Assembly (NCBI GenBank): GCA_020747015.1
Contig: JAGTJM010000018.1
Location: forward strand, 248,001 to 312,000
Reading direction: 5' to 3'
DNA from: Pyrenochaeta sp. MPI-SDFR-AT-0127
Taxonomy: Eukaryota > Ascomycota > Dothideomycetes > Pleosporales > Cucurbitariaceae
Length of the DNA stretch: 64,000 nucleotides
Position numbers and translations under genes: made by a program. Below are positions 1 through 11,795 of the stretch, one piece after another. A model generated the notes under the pieces. That model did not search any database. It was given only the letters and a program-made list of their open reading frames with translations, and was not told where the DNA came from. Within the stretch, counting starts at the first letter, position 1. Each line of letters begins with the position of its first letter.

Positions 1-365
1 AGAAGCGATCGAACTGTTTGCTTTGACTGGCTGGAAAAAAAAAGACTACACACACGGGCTCCTCCTTACGCCAACCAGCGCTGCGGACACTTTCCGTCGG
101 GTTGGCGTCTACGAAATCGGCGATGCGGAACCCAGTACAACCAAGATTAAGAAATTTAGACAGCATCAATATGTTCCAATCTCCTCAATACTACCATTCG
201 AGGCAGGTGGCGAAAGGATCATAATCTCGGTGGTATGACAGAATCTTCTTGTTAGAAGTAAGACAGCGGTGAGATAGTGATAAGTGAAGCTCTTAGCAGA
301 GTGGTTAGAGATGGCTTGGCATTGGAGGCAGTTAGTGGCAGTGGTTGGTACATAACACCCGTACA
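1..365. other. Intergenic DNA at the window edge
   Basis: Base composition is ordinary here, in sharp contrast to the AT-rich block that follows. Only short open frames of at most 71 codons occur, none with a recognisable motif. I see no supported gene, RNA or repeat. Confidence 0.5.
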
Positions 366-930
366 AACTGTTGAGTTCTTTTAGCCGTCTTAATCTCTTT
401 CTTCTATCTTAATACTCTACTATAGAGAAATGTAGTGTAAAGACCTCTACTAAAGGGATAGTAAAGAGTAAAGGTAGAGTAGTAAGGTAATACTAAGATA
501 GTAAGAGGGTGCTTCTATAAAGAGTATTTAAAATAGAGAACTATTCTATTACTTTTACTATTTATAAGAATATTAAGTTAAATACACTAAGCTATAAGGG
601 CCTTTAGTGCGGGTCTATATATATAAGGAGTCTTAGAGTCTTAAAGTCTTAGAGCTACTAAGGCCTATCTTATACTTTATAGACTTATAGACTGTTATAT
701 AACCCTATAGTCACGTAGTTACTTATTAGGGGTCGGGAGTACTTAAAGTAGTAGTGCCCCTTATTGTATCCTGGGTCGTAACAACTATGTTACTAAAGAA
801 TAAGGCTCTCTATAAATCTAGCGTAAAGGTAATAATATATAATGTAATTTTTAGATTAAAGGGGTTCTAGATATCTAGGAATAGCTATAGTATATAACTT
901 ATAGAGAGTTATCGTGAATATTAACGTGTG
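366..930. repeat. AT-rich, RIP-like degraded block
   Basis: The stretch is very rich in TA dinucleotides and almost free of CA: I count only about three CpA in some 560 bases. Short motifs built from cttag, tatag and aagta recur throughout. No long open frame survives on either strand. Loss of CpA with gain of TpA is what repeat-induced point mutation leaves in Pezizomycotina repeats. No transposon protein can be read, so the parent element is unknown. Both edges are abrupt, near 366 and 930, which suggests a discrete degraded insertion. Confidence 0.65.
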
Positions 931-1293
931 CACAGATTTTGAGTTGTTTGAAGTCAAAGTACCTCTCATATTTTTCGGCACGGGGGGTTTTTCGCTACGC
1001 AGGGAGGGCCGTTACAAAGATGGGTTCAAAAAAGTTTGCAAATTGGGGGGTATCTAACGAAGCTATAGCAACCGTGCCTTCGTGCATGAACACCTCGTGC
1101 ATGAACACCGATGCGCTAATATACTAGGAGGAAAAGTGACATAAATGCGCGAGGAGGGCTCACTGAAGGATAATAGAAAATACACGTGGCGAAAGGATAA
1201 GGATGAGGTGATGAAACATAATGCGGAGTTTGGGAAACCCAGCGCAACAGAGAGCAGCGAGTACACGCGGTGAATGTTACCAACAAGAGGGGC
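931..1293. other. Intergenic DNA, 3' side of the kinase-like gene
   Basis: No supported gene. It separates the AT-rich block from the stop codon of the minus-strand kinase-like gene and contains a 15-bp tandem duplication at 1080-1109. Confidence 0.5.
1080..1109. repeat. 15-bp perfect tandem duplication
   Basis: The 15-mer tcgtgcatgaacacc occurs twice head to tail, at 1080-1094 and 1095-1109. It lies outside any gene. It is probably a slippage duplication, and no function is implied. Confidence 0.7.
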
Positions 1294-2805
1294 TCAGATT
1301 TTGGCAACCATGTCGTTTGTTGCATGTGCAAGTTCCTCTTTCCAGGGAACAATCTCGACCCGTTTATCCATATTCTTTACAAGGACTCTGGAAAACCACT
1401 TTTGCAGGTCGAATCCCAGATTCTTGGAGAGTGTATTGAGCCGCTTCATGTTCTTGATGCCTTCATCTCCGTACTGAAGACACTGGAGCGGGGAACCAGA
1501 CTTGATCATCTCGCGCTGTTGGAATGTGTTCGCTTTGAATGCATCGTAGGGCGATGATCCAATGATGAGGAAGAGCAGAGTGATGGAGAGGGACCAGAGG
1601 TCTGTGGCTGCGGATGGTGAAGACGGAGACCTGGAGCTGAGGAGTGAAGGGTCGAGATAGTCCCAGGTTCCGGCACCGACTGGTGAGGTTTCGATGTTGG
1701 TGCCTGAGTTGGGGATTGCTAGGATGGTGGAGGAGAAATCGGAGAACACGGTGGTTGGAATGCCAGTTGGAGATGATGAGACTAGGATGTTGGAGGGCTT
1801 GATATCAGCGTGCGTACACCCCTTATCCTGCATCCAAAGCAAGCTGTCCATGAGTGACCGCGCAATGGCGGGAAAGACGGCGGCGAGCTTTTGTGCGCGC
1901 GAAACCTCGTCCAGGGTGTTCAGTTCTTTTTCGATCCAGCTTTCCAGAGTATCGTCCATAGCCTTCAATACAAGAGCACCAGTCCGGGTGTCAAGACCAT
2001 AAAAGGGAACAACATGACGTTCTGCGTTTGGGAATCGAGACAGATAAGACAGGATCCGTGCCTCAGCCCCGAGGACCTTCTTTGCGCTAGTTGATGCTGG
2101 GACTTTGATTGCGTAGAGCGGTGTTACAATAGGTAATTGGTTGGCACCCAGACTCGAGTTGCGCGAACGCACCGGCGTGATGGGGGGCGTCATATCAGCT
2201 CCAGATGTGATGAGAGAAAAGGAGTGCACACTCGGCTTTGGTAGAGTTGGTTTCGCGAGGTATACATCGCTCCACAATCCTTCGCCAATGGTCTTCTTCT
2301 TTCCATCTGCATCAGTTCGGAATTCGTAGTCGGTCAGCTGGTGGGGGAAAACAAGTAGTTCAGTGCTTCCTGGCTTCGCCGACTCATCCATGGAATACTG
2401 AGATCCAGTCCGTGATGATGTCGAGTCTCCGCGGCGAAGACTTGAAAGCGTGTTCAAAAAGTCTGACGATGCTGAACCGGTCTTGGAGTGTGAAGCGCTA
2501 GTTGGTGTGATGGGAGGAGTGAGTGCACCACTATCGTGCATGCCTTTGGGATACTGAGAGCCCATGGTGGAAGAGCGGTTCCTGGTCGGCGAGCTTGGTG
2601 GTGTCGACAGTGTCCTCACAGGCGATGGCCTCGAATGTCTTCTGCCTCCGGGAACAGTGAGCCTGTATCCTTCTCTTGCCTCTGTGCTGGTGTGCAGTTG
2701 AAGTTGAGGTTGGTCTCTCCTTCCTGATATGGTAGAAGTTGAATCAAATGTTTCTTGGGTGTTCCTCGACTGGAGAGGGAAATTGAAGCGGGGGAGATTT
2801 GCCAT
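1294..2805 (-). CDS. Protein kinase-like protein with HAD and DFS motifs
   Basis: A single-exon gene of 503 codons that starts at the ATG at 2805. Residues 1-150 are Ser/Pro/Thr-rich and probably disordered. A kinase fold follows from about 160 to 485. The glycine loop is GEGLWSDVYL (174-183), the VAIK lysine is K234 in YAIKV, and the likely helix-C glutamate is E248. The catalytic loop is HADIKPSN (332-339) and the metal-binding motif is DFS (356-358) in place of DFG. A Ser/Pro-rich insert at about 188-228 separates the glycine loop from K234. The region after the activation loop carries DLWSLSITLLFLI (402-414). HRD is changed to HAD, but the catalytic Asp, Lys and Asn are all present, so the protein may still be active. 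I infer a fungal Ser/Thr kinase outside the main conserved families; its substrate and pathway cannot be read. The next gene on this strand is about 2.1 kb upstream. Confidence 0.85.
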   Translation of the reverse strand: MANLPRFNFPLQSRNTQETFDSTSTISGRRDQPQLQLHTSTEAREGYRLTVPGGRRHSRPSPVRTLSTPPSSPTRNRSSTMGSQYPKGMHDSGALTPPITPTSASHSKTGSASSDFLNTLSSLRRGDSTSSRTGSQYSMDESAKPGSTELLVFPHQLTDYEFRTDADGKKKTIGEGLWSDVYLAKPTLPKPSVHSFSLITSGADMTPPITPVRSRNSSLGANQLPIVTPLYAIKVPASTSAKKVLGAEARILSYLSRFPNAERHVVPFYGLDTRTGALVLKAMDDTLESWIEKELNTLDEVSRAQKLAAVFPAIARSLMDSLLWMQDKGCTHADIKPSNILVSSSPTGIPTTVFSDFSSTILAIPNSGTNIETSPVGAGTWDYLDPSLLSSRSPSSPSAATDLWSLSITLLFLIIGSSPYDAFKANTFQQREMIKSGSPLQCLQYGDEGIKNMKRLNTLSKNLGFDLQKWFSRVLVKNMDKRVEIVPWKEELAHATNDMVAKI

Positions 2806-4934
2806 TTTGTTACTCGGTGAATTGACCCTTGCCAGTGTTCGAGTTTGACAAGTAATGCTGCACAGTTACAGCGCCGGCAGTGTGTGAAAGTATATTCCGG
2901 AGACGTGAAACACAAAGTGGAGAAAGGTTGTCCAGCTGGCCTTTTGGGGATGATGCGAGACGGTGACAGGAGTCTAGAATGAGAAGCGGAGGCTGCGACA
3001 GACCAAAGAGGCACAGGTGGTAATCTATATGTCGGGGATGGTGTTCAACGCGAGGAACCGGAATCGGGGGAATGCGACCCAACAAATAAAGAAAGATAGG
3101 AAGATAGTGCTACAGATACTGGTACAAGAGATAAGAATCGATAAATCGCGGGAGGGAATTTTTTTTAAAAGGTAAAAGCCATGCTCCGACGCAACGCGGC
3201 GCAGGCGCAGTGACGGCAGTAAAAGCGTGGTTGTGCAAGAAAGCCGAGCAGCCTCGAAGGTTCGGACGACGACGAGTTCATAAGGGAAGCGATGACTGTG
3301 CCCATGCTACCCGCAGCCACCACCTGTCCGGACCAGTTCGGGCCACAGCATAACGCGGCGCCGTCCTAGCCCAGAAAGTGGTGGACGGATGTGATTTCGC
3401 ATGGGAAAAGAAGAAGCCCGGGTTTGCGCTTCTGGCCTCGCAACCAGTTCACCCATCTTACCTAGCCGGGTTATCATGGCGCCTGATCCAAAGGGCGGGG
3501 CCTTGGCTGTCGGAGGCCCCAATCAGTGTTGAGCCTCGCGCGAACGTGCGCCGTTTGATTGGATCGCGGGACGTCGCAAATCTTCCAGAGGTTTTACGTT
3601 TTTTGGTCGGGCCTTTGTGCAACATGCTGCTGCTGCGTGCCACGATTCGTGCTCAGTCTGAAGCGCAGCTGGACGAGTTGACGACAGTCTGGGGAAATCG
3701 GCGGGTGCGTGACGTCGTTAGTGACCGTTGGGGAGTGGATGGGGTGCAGGCCATGGCGGAGAGAGTGGAGCCTGTCGTGGGCTATCGTGGGCTATCGTGG
3801 GCTATCGTGAGCTATCGCCGGACTATCGTTGGCTTACCAGTCAGACTCTGAGCATGACGGCGACTTACGTGAACAAAGTGTAGCTGCACAACTTTGCACT
3901 ACCGGGTAATGGCCCACGCCTGACGCAAAACGCACCGCCGACAGCGCAAATTGCGCATCCATGGAATTGTCCATGCGTGCGAGATTCTGACCAGCCATCC
4001 CATTCAAGTCTTGCTGAAGCAACTCGGGCAGCTAGGCCGAACAGCCAATAGTGCTTGGTCGGGTGTAAGCCACGCGCGCAGCAGGTTGACGTCGTGACAC
4101 GCTGCAAATTCCAAGAAGCCAGCGGGACCTTGCCAGCAAGTAGCATAGTCACGAGATAAGGTTAGACGTGAACGATTACGCCTGCATCTCCGATGCCGAA
4201 GCCTATCGAGGCGAACGGCTCTCCACCCGCACTGCGCCAAAGCAACAACCCCATCTTCTACGTCCAAACAGATCAGAACCTCGTACTCGAATGACTGAAC
4301 ATCGGAACCCCACCCCTTTCAGCAATCATTCAAAAGAAGGAATCATGAACAACCCAATCATGTCACAGAATATCATGTATACGTGGTGCAATACTATATA
4401 CATTCCTTCCGCCCATCTCCTAGTTTCTCCCTACTCATGCGCTCACCGCGCCATGCCATAGGCAAGCGGAAAATAATTTCCTTGCTGGCAAGAGCACTGC
4501 CTTTGAACCCAATACACCAAATGAACAAATGGAACACGTGAAACCCAAACAGACAGAAGAGACTAAAGAAAGCAGAGCAAGTGTGTGATGTGGTAGGAAG
4601 AGAGATTACATATACAAACATAGTATATAAATGTCGAACCCCCAATTCAACACTCTAGAACAAATAGAAGCAAGACGCCCGCCCTCTGTCCAAATACCGG
4701 ACACAAAGAGGTGCTACAAAAACGCACCCAAAAAGGGTGCGATAAAACGCCGCCTTTCATGATGAATCGCCATCTCAATGTTCCATGCGATTAGATGGAT
4801 TACAGTATATGGATACCGGAGTGTATGCACACGCATAAATATTTTCAAAACCTATTCGGCTGTTGCGACTGCGGCACAGAGGAGCGATACGAATCGATAA
4901 TCTGTCCCACCTGCTCCTCATGTGCTTCCTCGCG
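2806..4934. other. Intergenic region between kinase-like gene and FLC gene
   Basis: About 2.1 kb that holds the kinase promoter side (near 2806-3200, with a T/A-rich run around 3160) and the 3' side of the FLC gene. Open frames of up to 157 codons occur, but they overlap on both strands and end in simple repeats, so I do not call them genes. A 10-bp tandem repeat lies at 3781-3840. Confidence 0.5.
3781..3840. repeat. 10-bp minisatellite, six units
   Basis: The unit gctatcgtgg is repeated head to tail. The first three copies are perfect, followed by gctatcgtga, gctatcgccg and gactatcgtt. Divergence rises toward one end. No gene contains it with confidence. Confidence 0.8.
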
Positions 4935-7218
4935 TCAGTGCTCATAGCCTGCGCCTCGTTGCCATGGGCTCGAGTTTTCCGCCTGTCGGTATTGCTGGTC
5001 GTTTCTTGCGCTGCCTGGTCGGCCATATGACGGCGCGGGGCTGCGGCGATCGTAGAAGGATTGCGGTGCAGGCGAGATGCTTCGGTTGTCTGGGCTCCGT
5101 GGTGGTGCGGGCTGATAGTGCTCTCCGAAGCTACCCTCTTTGGCAGCCATTTGGCGCTGCTCCTCGGAAGAAAAGTCATCGTCATCGTCGATACGGGATC
5201 GGGATTGGTTGTAGGGGTGAGTGCCCTTGCCCTCACCGCGTGCCGTCGCACCCAAGGCGTCGAGCTCGGTGGTAAGCTGAGTCTGGGACTTGATGAAGGA
5301 ACCACGGTCATCCCTCATAGGCTGGTAGCGCGTATCCGGGTTCTTGGTGAAAAGGGCGAATCCAGAGGAGACAAGAAGCATGAGCAGAAGCACAAGCGAG
5401 AAGGCGGCATTGAAAACAAAGAAAATCACTCCCATGACACCAGTAACGATGGGCTAGAACAATTAGCTTGGTAGTTGCTTTGGTAGGGTGAATAAAACTT
5501 ACAGGCTGCTTGAAGATTTCCGTGAACATGAGCAGGAAAACAGAGCTGAGGAAGTTGACAGCAGAGATGGCAATGTTGAAGCCGTTTGTCTTCTTGTCCA
5601 TCCACGGGCGAAGTACAGAAACACCGACGAGGAGGGCAAGCTCAATGATGACAAAAGCAATAGCCTGCGCCTTTGCACTCTCCTGAGCAAGACCGACCAT
5701 CATGGCCTTGAACAGAAGGTACACAAGCCATGGGATGATGAACCAGTAGGCCGCGGCCTTGAACTGAACGTACAAGAAACCCCACTTGTTGAGAGCGACA
5801 GGATCCGAGTACAGGATGTATGCGGGATTCTTGTGCATGGCGATCGAGCGTTGTGCTATGCGGACAACCTTTGATGAAGCCCAGGCGAGGATGCCAATCA
5901 TGGTGAGCATGCTGAGAATAGCAAGCACAACAAGGCCAGCCGAGTCGCGTTGGGTAAGCTCCCAAAAGCTGAGACACATCATCTGGGGGAAGCCGATGAG
6001 AACGACGCGGAAGAGGATACCCTTCAAGACAGTCTGCCAGCCGTTGCGGAATTCAATAAACTTGTCGCCCTTGAGTTTGCCAGCCTTGACCAGAGCTTCG
6101 CAGATGAACTTGAAGGCGACTACGCCAATGACGGTCATGAGCACGAAGATGATGAAAAAGGTGTAGCCAGTGAAGAAGATGTTGGTCGTCTCGATGCGGG
6201 CCTTGAATCCCACACGCTCGATACCGTGAAGAACGAGGTTCTGGCTAGTCTGAGCCTCGGTAGCAGCAGCATTACTGCGGGCCATGAGCCGTCCAACAGC
6301 GCCCGTGGTGAAGTCGAGAGCGCGCCTCATTTTCTTCGCCTTTTGGACCTCGACCGAGATATCTGCTAGCTGGGAGAGATGCGTCGTTGGGGTTCCACCA
6401 GTGGCACGCTGGTACCATGTGGCCATTCTCTGGAGGAAACCGACGCGGATGATGCCCATAGTCCATTGGAAGTTCTGCGTCCAGGCGGAAACAATAGGAG
6501 GCAGCGGGACAGCACACAAGCCAATGAAAGCCTGCGCCTGGAAGTAACCGAACAGCGACATGGCATTGGCGGCAACGTGTGCGGCTGTATTGGAATGTCC
6601 CAAGCCAGAGGTAATGGCAGAGGCTACCAAACCCAAGCCGGCAATGACAGCCGTCGTCCATGCGACCGCCTTTTGGTCGACCGAGTGCCCGTTGGATAAC
6701 TCTGCCTCGACACAAGCAAGCTGCTTGTGTGTTTCGGCATCCTTGATCTTGATGCGAACAATGGCATCCAAGTCGGGGATCGTGTAGGCAATTCCTGCAG
6801 AGGGTTAGCGAGAAGAGGGCGAATGTGGCATAGAATGGTGCATACCTGGGAGCTGGTTGATAATGTCTTGGCTGATGTCCAAGTTGGACTTGATGGTGAG
6901 GGGACCGGCGTTCATGGGGCACATGCCCTCCAGCTCCTTCTGGCCGCATGGGTCGAGCTTCTGGTTCATGGCGGAGTAGCCGTAGACCAGCAGCTCCATG
7001 TCTGCCTCGATCTTGCCGGCAATGTTGGAGATTCCCTCGATCTTGAAGCCCAAACTCCTGTTGTTGGGTGTGAAGGCGACATTGAAGAGAGTGGCGGAGA
7101 AGCTGGAGTTGGCCATGCACGGGTTGAGCGACTTGGACTCGATGATGCGCTCAGCGGAGACGAGCGGCAGGGCCGTCGCTGCCAGCCATAGCAGCGACTT
7201 GGAAAGCGAGGGCAGCAT
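4935..7218 (-). CDS. Flavin carrier / TRP-like ion channel family membrane protein (FLC)
   Basis: Three exons, 7218-6846, 6794-5503 and 5453-4935, joined by introns of 51 and 49 bp with GT-AG ends. The reading frame is kept across both joins and gives 727 aa. The N-terminus (MLPSLSKSLLWLAATALPLVSA, about 22 aa) is a clear signal peptide. An ML-like lumenal domain with spaced cysteines follows to about residue 160. About nine hydrophobic segments of the TRP-like domain come next. The C-terminal 130 residues form a polar tail with an Asp run and Ser/Pro-rich stretches. This is the architecture of yeast Flc1-3 and fungal TRP-like channels, which act in the ER or plasma membrane in FAD transport, calcium homeostasis and wall integrity. 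Which of these roles applies here cannot be told from sequence. Orientation and spacing give no sign of co-regulation with neighbours. Confidence 0.93.
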
Positions 7219-10200
7219 GGTGGGTGGTGGGTTGGTGGGTGGTGGTGGTGTTGTGTATTACGGGGCGAGGCGTCGCAGTGCCTCAGGCGGAGCGGAGTCG
7301 TGCCCGCAGAGTGAGTGCAGCGAAGGGGGGTTCGGCCAGTCCAGCGGCAAAGCAAGTGGGTGCAGCGAGTGTCCTAAACGGCGGTGATGGCGGGCGAGGG
7401 CGAGTGGTGAACGAGTGGCAGTCGACGGTGACGAGTGTCGTGGTGATGTCGAGACTGGGGGTTGCGCAAGCAGGTTGAGAAACCGGGCAGCGGCGAGGCG
7501 GGTGCAAGCGGGTCTCGGCTGGGAAGCTAAAAGAAGGGGGTTGATCTGGTAACGATTGGACAGGTGCGCGATCGGCGAATCTTGGACTCAACGCAACCCA
7601 GAGAGAATTAATTGCAGCCGTCACAGGACGACGTGGGTGGTTTGGGGAGTGCCTGAGAGGGCGAGGGTTGGGCAGATGAGGGCGAGGATCCCAGCGGACG
7701 TGAGTAGAGCGGTCTATGCACCGCCGACGGGCCTCAGGGGAGCGAGACAGTGAGAGTCGCAAGTGGGCCACTGGATTTACGCGCGGCTCCTTCTGAGCGC
7801 CCAGGCTTAAAGCCTCGAGCAACAGCTGCCAAATCAATCTTGCAAAATACGACGGTTGCTACTCTGCGCTGCACCCGGCGTGGCCAAGTCGTGCTCCCCA
7901 ACTGTTGACGGCCGCCTTTGTGTCGCCCCAGCTAAAAACAGCTTTGCCTCCCTCTTCTTTGACCCCAGCTGGGCTGGACGCTGCCGACAGCCGGATGGGG
8001 AAAGGCAGGGGGGGCAGCCAACGCCAAAGAATGCTCCGCCACACTCACACGAAGCCAACCCATGGGCCGTACGCAGGAACAATTTCGCAACGTCTGCAGC
8101 AGCCAATGGCCAGTCGACACCAAGAGACGCAGAGGAACCATTTCTCACGCTGACTGAGGATGGCCTCTCGTTTCCGGCACGACAGCCTAGCGCTCTGCTC
8201 GTGTTCAACAATCTGCCAAACTCGGGCCCTGACGGCCTTTTTGACAGCAGCTGCCACGCTGCCATGTATTGTCCCGCTGACACCGTCCACAAACAGGGGG
8301 GCTTGCTCTGATAGTGGCAGCAGCCCCGTACTCCGGCGGTGCTGCTGCTTTGCGAGTTTCGAAAAAGGGTCCTCCCCACCCCATCCGTGCACGCCGGCAC
8401 AGCGGCGGAAGGCGCGATGCAAACAGCGCAAGTGCGCCAAGTCCTCCAACCGGGCAGCCAATCACTCGGCCCAGCGCTTGGCTTGCCGAATCCACGGCTC
8501 GTTGACTGTGCGAACAGAGCGTCATCGCCGCGACTTCCGGGCCATCACAACTGCGTATTCACCCCAGGATGCAGCTAGTCTCGGTGCGTTGAGACCTTGC
8601 TACGCTATTTGGTACGAGTTGTCCACAATCAACCACAAACGACCCTGTAGGACCGTTTGTCATGCGCTACTCTCTGAAATCTAATGGCCCACCAATCAGC
8701 CTGTCGCAAGGCCCACCAGACACCAGGGTTTGCCGCGCATGGGGATCTGCTTTCGTCATCGAATAGCCTGGGCCATTTCCGCACAAAGTCCGATAGACGA
8801 ATCCGTTCATAAGTACAGTAACACGGCTGCTGGCTGCCACACTTCTCTTTGTCTAGTAGTGTCTTGGACTAGACGAGCGAATCACCGCCTACATTGGCAT
8901 CGTCACAGGAGAACTCGGTGATGCTGTTGTACTCACCTCCCAGCGTGCCTCAGCGCCGTAAAGCCCTTTCTTCACATAGATTACTCACGCCGAAAGAAAC
9001 AGATCGCCTTGAATATTTCACATGGACTTGCTGTGTTCCAGCCTGTGGGCCCTCACAATGCAAACAACAAGGCATAAGCATATCAGTGAACAACACGCCA
9101 ATTTCGACACACTTCCATCATAAAGCCATTTGTGGTCCTCCCCAACGGCCAACATACCGTTCCTTCTGCCCGTATTAGATCCGACAGAAATTAGAGATTC
9201 CACGCCCCCACTTGTCATCTCCAAATCTGCGCGCTTGTCTGACGACACCAAAATGATCTGAAACAAACCATCAGCCACCCCGCTGATCTCTCAGGTACCC
9301 GTTGCTTCCAGATCCGCACTACACACTGCACAGCCTCTCCGCCTAACCAAAGCATCAGCACCTTGACGTAGAGAATGGCTTGTTCCTGACGATCGTAATC
9401 TTTGGCGACATCGACCGAACTATGGTTGGCCCACTTGCGAGAAGGGAACAAGGTGAACAATGCGTCAGTGGGAGACCTGGCGCCCAACGGATCACGGAGA
9501 TCTAATGTACAGTCACAACACGAAGAGAAGGACATGCGTACGCAATCTCTCGTATACATGCTCGTACTCGCTTGGAAACGTGTTAGATATCTAGCAGCAC
9601 CACATACGGCATAGCTGAGAAGTACCGTAACACATCTACTGGATCGCCCGAATGCTGTAGTAGACATGTTTATGAAATCTGACAGCAGCTCTTCATACCG
9701 TCTTCTTTCTCATTCACGCTGTGCATCTTAACCTTTGTGGCAAACTGGTGTACCGAATGTGTTTCTTAAGCACCACATCTTAGTCGTACACTGGCGGACC
9801 TTTATATATTCTTCCAACACACGCATTACATGATCCTTCTTACTACTTTACACTATATCAACAGGTACAGTAGTTGAAATCCACATGCTGTTGTACTACT
9901 ATACTCTCACTTTCCTCGTCCAATATGCTACCGCCGTTTTCCTTTCACCACGCTTTTCGTTTTCTGAGGAAGAAAATTTAAAACTCGGCTTCTGCTCTCG
10001 GGAATAGGGTGCTAATCATGAGAAGTAGAGGAGCTTGTGCAACGTTGAGATGGGCACTCACTCAGCTGTCTTCTGGAGCGTCGCAGTTTCCTCTTATCAT
10101 GCCCTAGGATACCTCGTCTACCGCATTCGTTGCCGCATTATTAGCATGCGGCTATGTACAGTGCTTTAAAGGCACTTAAGAATACTCATATAGGATCAAG

Positions 10201-10397
10201 TGCTAGTATTAGGACTTGATCTACCTCGCAGTCGTTGTTTGCTTGTTGTTAGGCAGCGGTGAGTGACGCAGTGAAGCCATGCGGGTATCCGTCCTTCACC
10301 CTGGCACACCTCGTCGCCCACAAAATGTGAAGATTGTCTGCTCGGTGCTTGCTCCAAACTTCAGATCCGGTTTCTCTTATTGTCTGTCAGCTGCTAA
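7219..10397. other. 3.2 kb intergenic region
   Basis: This gap lies between two divergent genes, FLC (-) and the unknown 358-aa gene (+). Up to about 8700 it is GC-rich with many overlapping open frames on both strands and no conserved motif, which is the pattern of chance frames in GC-rich DNA. From about 8700 to 10397 composition is balanced and frames are short. A minus-strand frame at 9018-9278 contains one hydrophobic stretch but has no other support. I see no credible gene or RNA. Confidence 0.45.
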
Positions 10398-11474
10398 ATG
10401 ACCCTCTCGACCATGCCACAGAATTGCAAAGAGCAAGCACCTCTCGAGGACATCGAGGACGCCCACCTTACTGAGCTCCTCAAACACAAACTGAGTGCCG
10501 TCCCAGTTCACCACATTCCCAATCTCAGCTTATCCGATGTTATTCACAACACTCCACGTGCCCTACACTTGTCTAACATACCACCTGATATCCAACTCGC
10601 CTTCTTCCTTCGCAACCGAGGACTCATCGACAGCTACGCTAGACAACCGATCAAAGACAAAGCACAGCAGTCACTAGACATAACGAGAGCAGTATGGTAC
10701 TACAGACTGGATGAATCACATCAATTCCAGCGTTACCACGACACAACGCGTTGGAACATTGCGCTTTTCATCGCCCTGCTCACCGACACGGCAGCGACCT
10801 CACCGCCCGCAACGGCCTTGCCAGCGTCGAAACGCTTTCGCAGCACCTCACATCTAAAAGACACGTACATTCGTCCCAGCGCCAGACACTTCATGAAGGT
10901 GTATCTCGCCGCCGTCTTGGAACAACACAACGAACCAAGTGTGTTCGACAAGAGAGACAGGTTTGTCAGGCTCTGGAAGAACAGCATTTATGATGTATTC
11001 CAAGTAGTTCGCTCGGGACAGAAGAAGTTGCTCAAGAATGAGATGAAGCGACTGACCAAGGAGTGGGAGTACGAACTAGACGACAGAATTCGTCGCATGG
11101 GGAGGGATGAGTATAATGCCCGAGTCGCGAAGTTCGTTGGTAGTTTGATTCCCGGGAGGAAGGATCAGGCTCTTCCTTCTGCTCTCTATCCACCAACTGT
11201 ACCTGCAACGCCGCCGCTGTCAGGAGAGGCAAAACACCAGATGTCTTTGGACATTAAGGCGGAAGAAGAGGAAATTGAGCAAAAAAGGGGCTGTCCTGGT
11301 GCTAAGAACGATCTTCTCGATGCGCTGCGGGCGCCTCCTGATGATCTCGGCGAACGAAAGAAGATGAGCACTGATGACACTACTACAGTGACGGATATCT
11401 GGTATTCCATCTCTGCGGTACAGAAGATACGGCCAAGGGACATATTGCCCATGCTTATGCATCTGTTTCCATAA
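10398..11474 (+). CDS. Fungal protein of unknown function, 358 aa
   Basis: A single open exon from the ATG at 10398; a second ATG lies five codons downstream. I do not recognise the family. Residues 1-240 look like a soluble, mostly helical domain rich in His, Arg and Leu, with many basic residues around 190-240 (KKLLKNEMKRLTKEWEYEL). The C-terminal third is Pro- and Glu-rich, with an acidic run (KAEEEEIEQK), and ends in a short conserved-looking stretch, RPRDILPMLMHLFP. There is no signal peptide, membrane segment or zinc motif. The 3' end faces the alcohol dehydrogenase gene convergently across 321 bp. Even codon use and the uninterrupted frame support a real gene. Confidence 0.65.
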   Translation: MTLSTMPQNCKEQAPLEDIEDAHLTELLKHKLSAVPVHHIPNLSLSDVIHNTPRALHLSNIPPDIQLAFFLRNRGLIDSYARQPIKDKAQQSLDITRAVWYYRLDESHQFQRYHDTTRWNIALFIALLTDTAATSPPATALPASKRFRSTSHLKDTYIRPSARHFMKVYLAAVLEQHNEPSVFDKRDRFVRLWKNSIYDVFQVVRSGQKKLLKNEMKRLTKEWEYELDDRIRRMGRDEYNARVAKFVGSLIPGRKDQALPSALYPPTVPATPPLSGEAKHQMSLDIKAEEEEIEQKRGCPGAKNDLLDALRAPPDDLGERKKMSTDDTTTVTDIWYSISAVQKIRPRDILPMLMHLFP

Positions 11475-11795
11475 TATGATCAAGGACGCTTGATACTTTC
11501 GTGGGAGTCGTTAGTGACAAATCCTCAGTGGTGATTTGGTTCGCGCTAGAACAACTACCTAGGAAGGGAGGGCTGCCAGTGGTAATTTGAAGTCCAAACT
11601 AAGATGAGTAAAATGAGCCGAAGCTGCTCAGAAGTGAGTTATTAGGTTTACAACACAGACGATGCATAAAAAAAAAATCATATAAAAAAGTAATGTCGGT
11701 CATAAATTCGTTAATATGATATAAGCTCGCACTACGAATGACTTTTCACATCTCTATCTCCATACCCATGCTTGACCTATTGCTCATAGTTGAAT
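11475..11795. other. Convergent intergenic spacer
   Basis: The 321 bp between two converging genes include an A-rich run near 11668-11690 that could serve 3'-end formation. Nothing else is visible. Confidence 0.45.

Noticed and set aside
3378..3851. 157-codon plus-strand frame starting MVDGCDFAW
   Set aside because: It overlaps frames on the other strand, uses a GTG start and its end is encoded by the 10-bp tandem repeat; no motif.
7283..8684. Several overlapping frames of 100-190 codons on both strands
   Set aside because: GC-rich DNA gives long chance frames; composition is Arg/Pro/Ser-heavy with no domain, and frames overlap on both strands.
9215..9667. 150-codon minus-strand frame
   Set aside because: Cys/Trp-rich chance-like composition, no splice context or domain.
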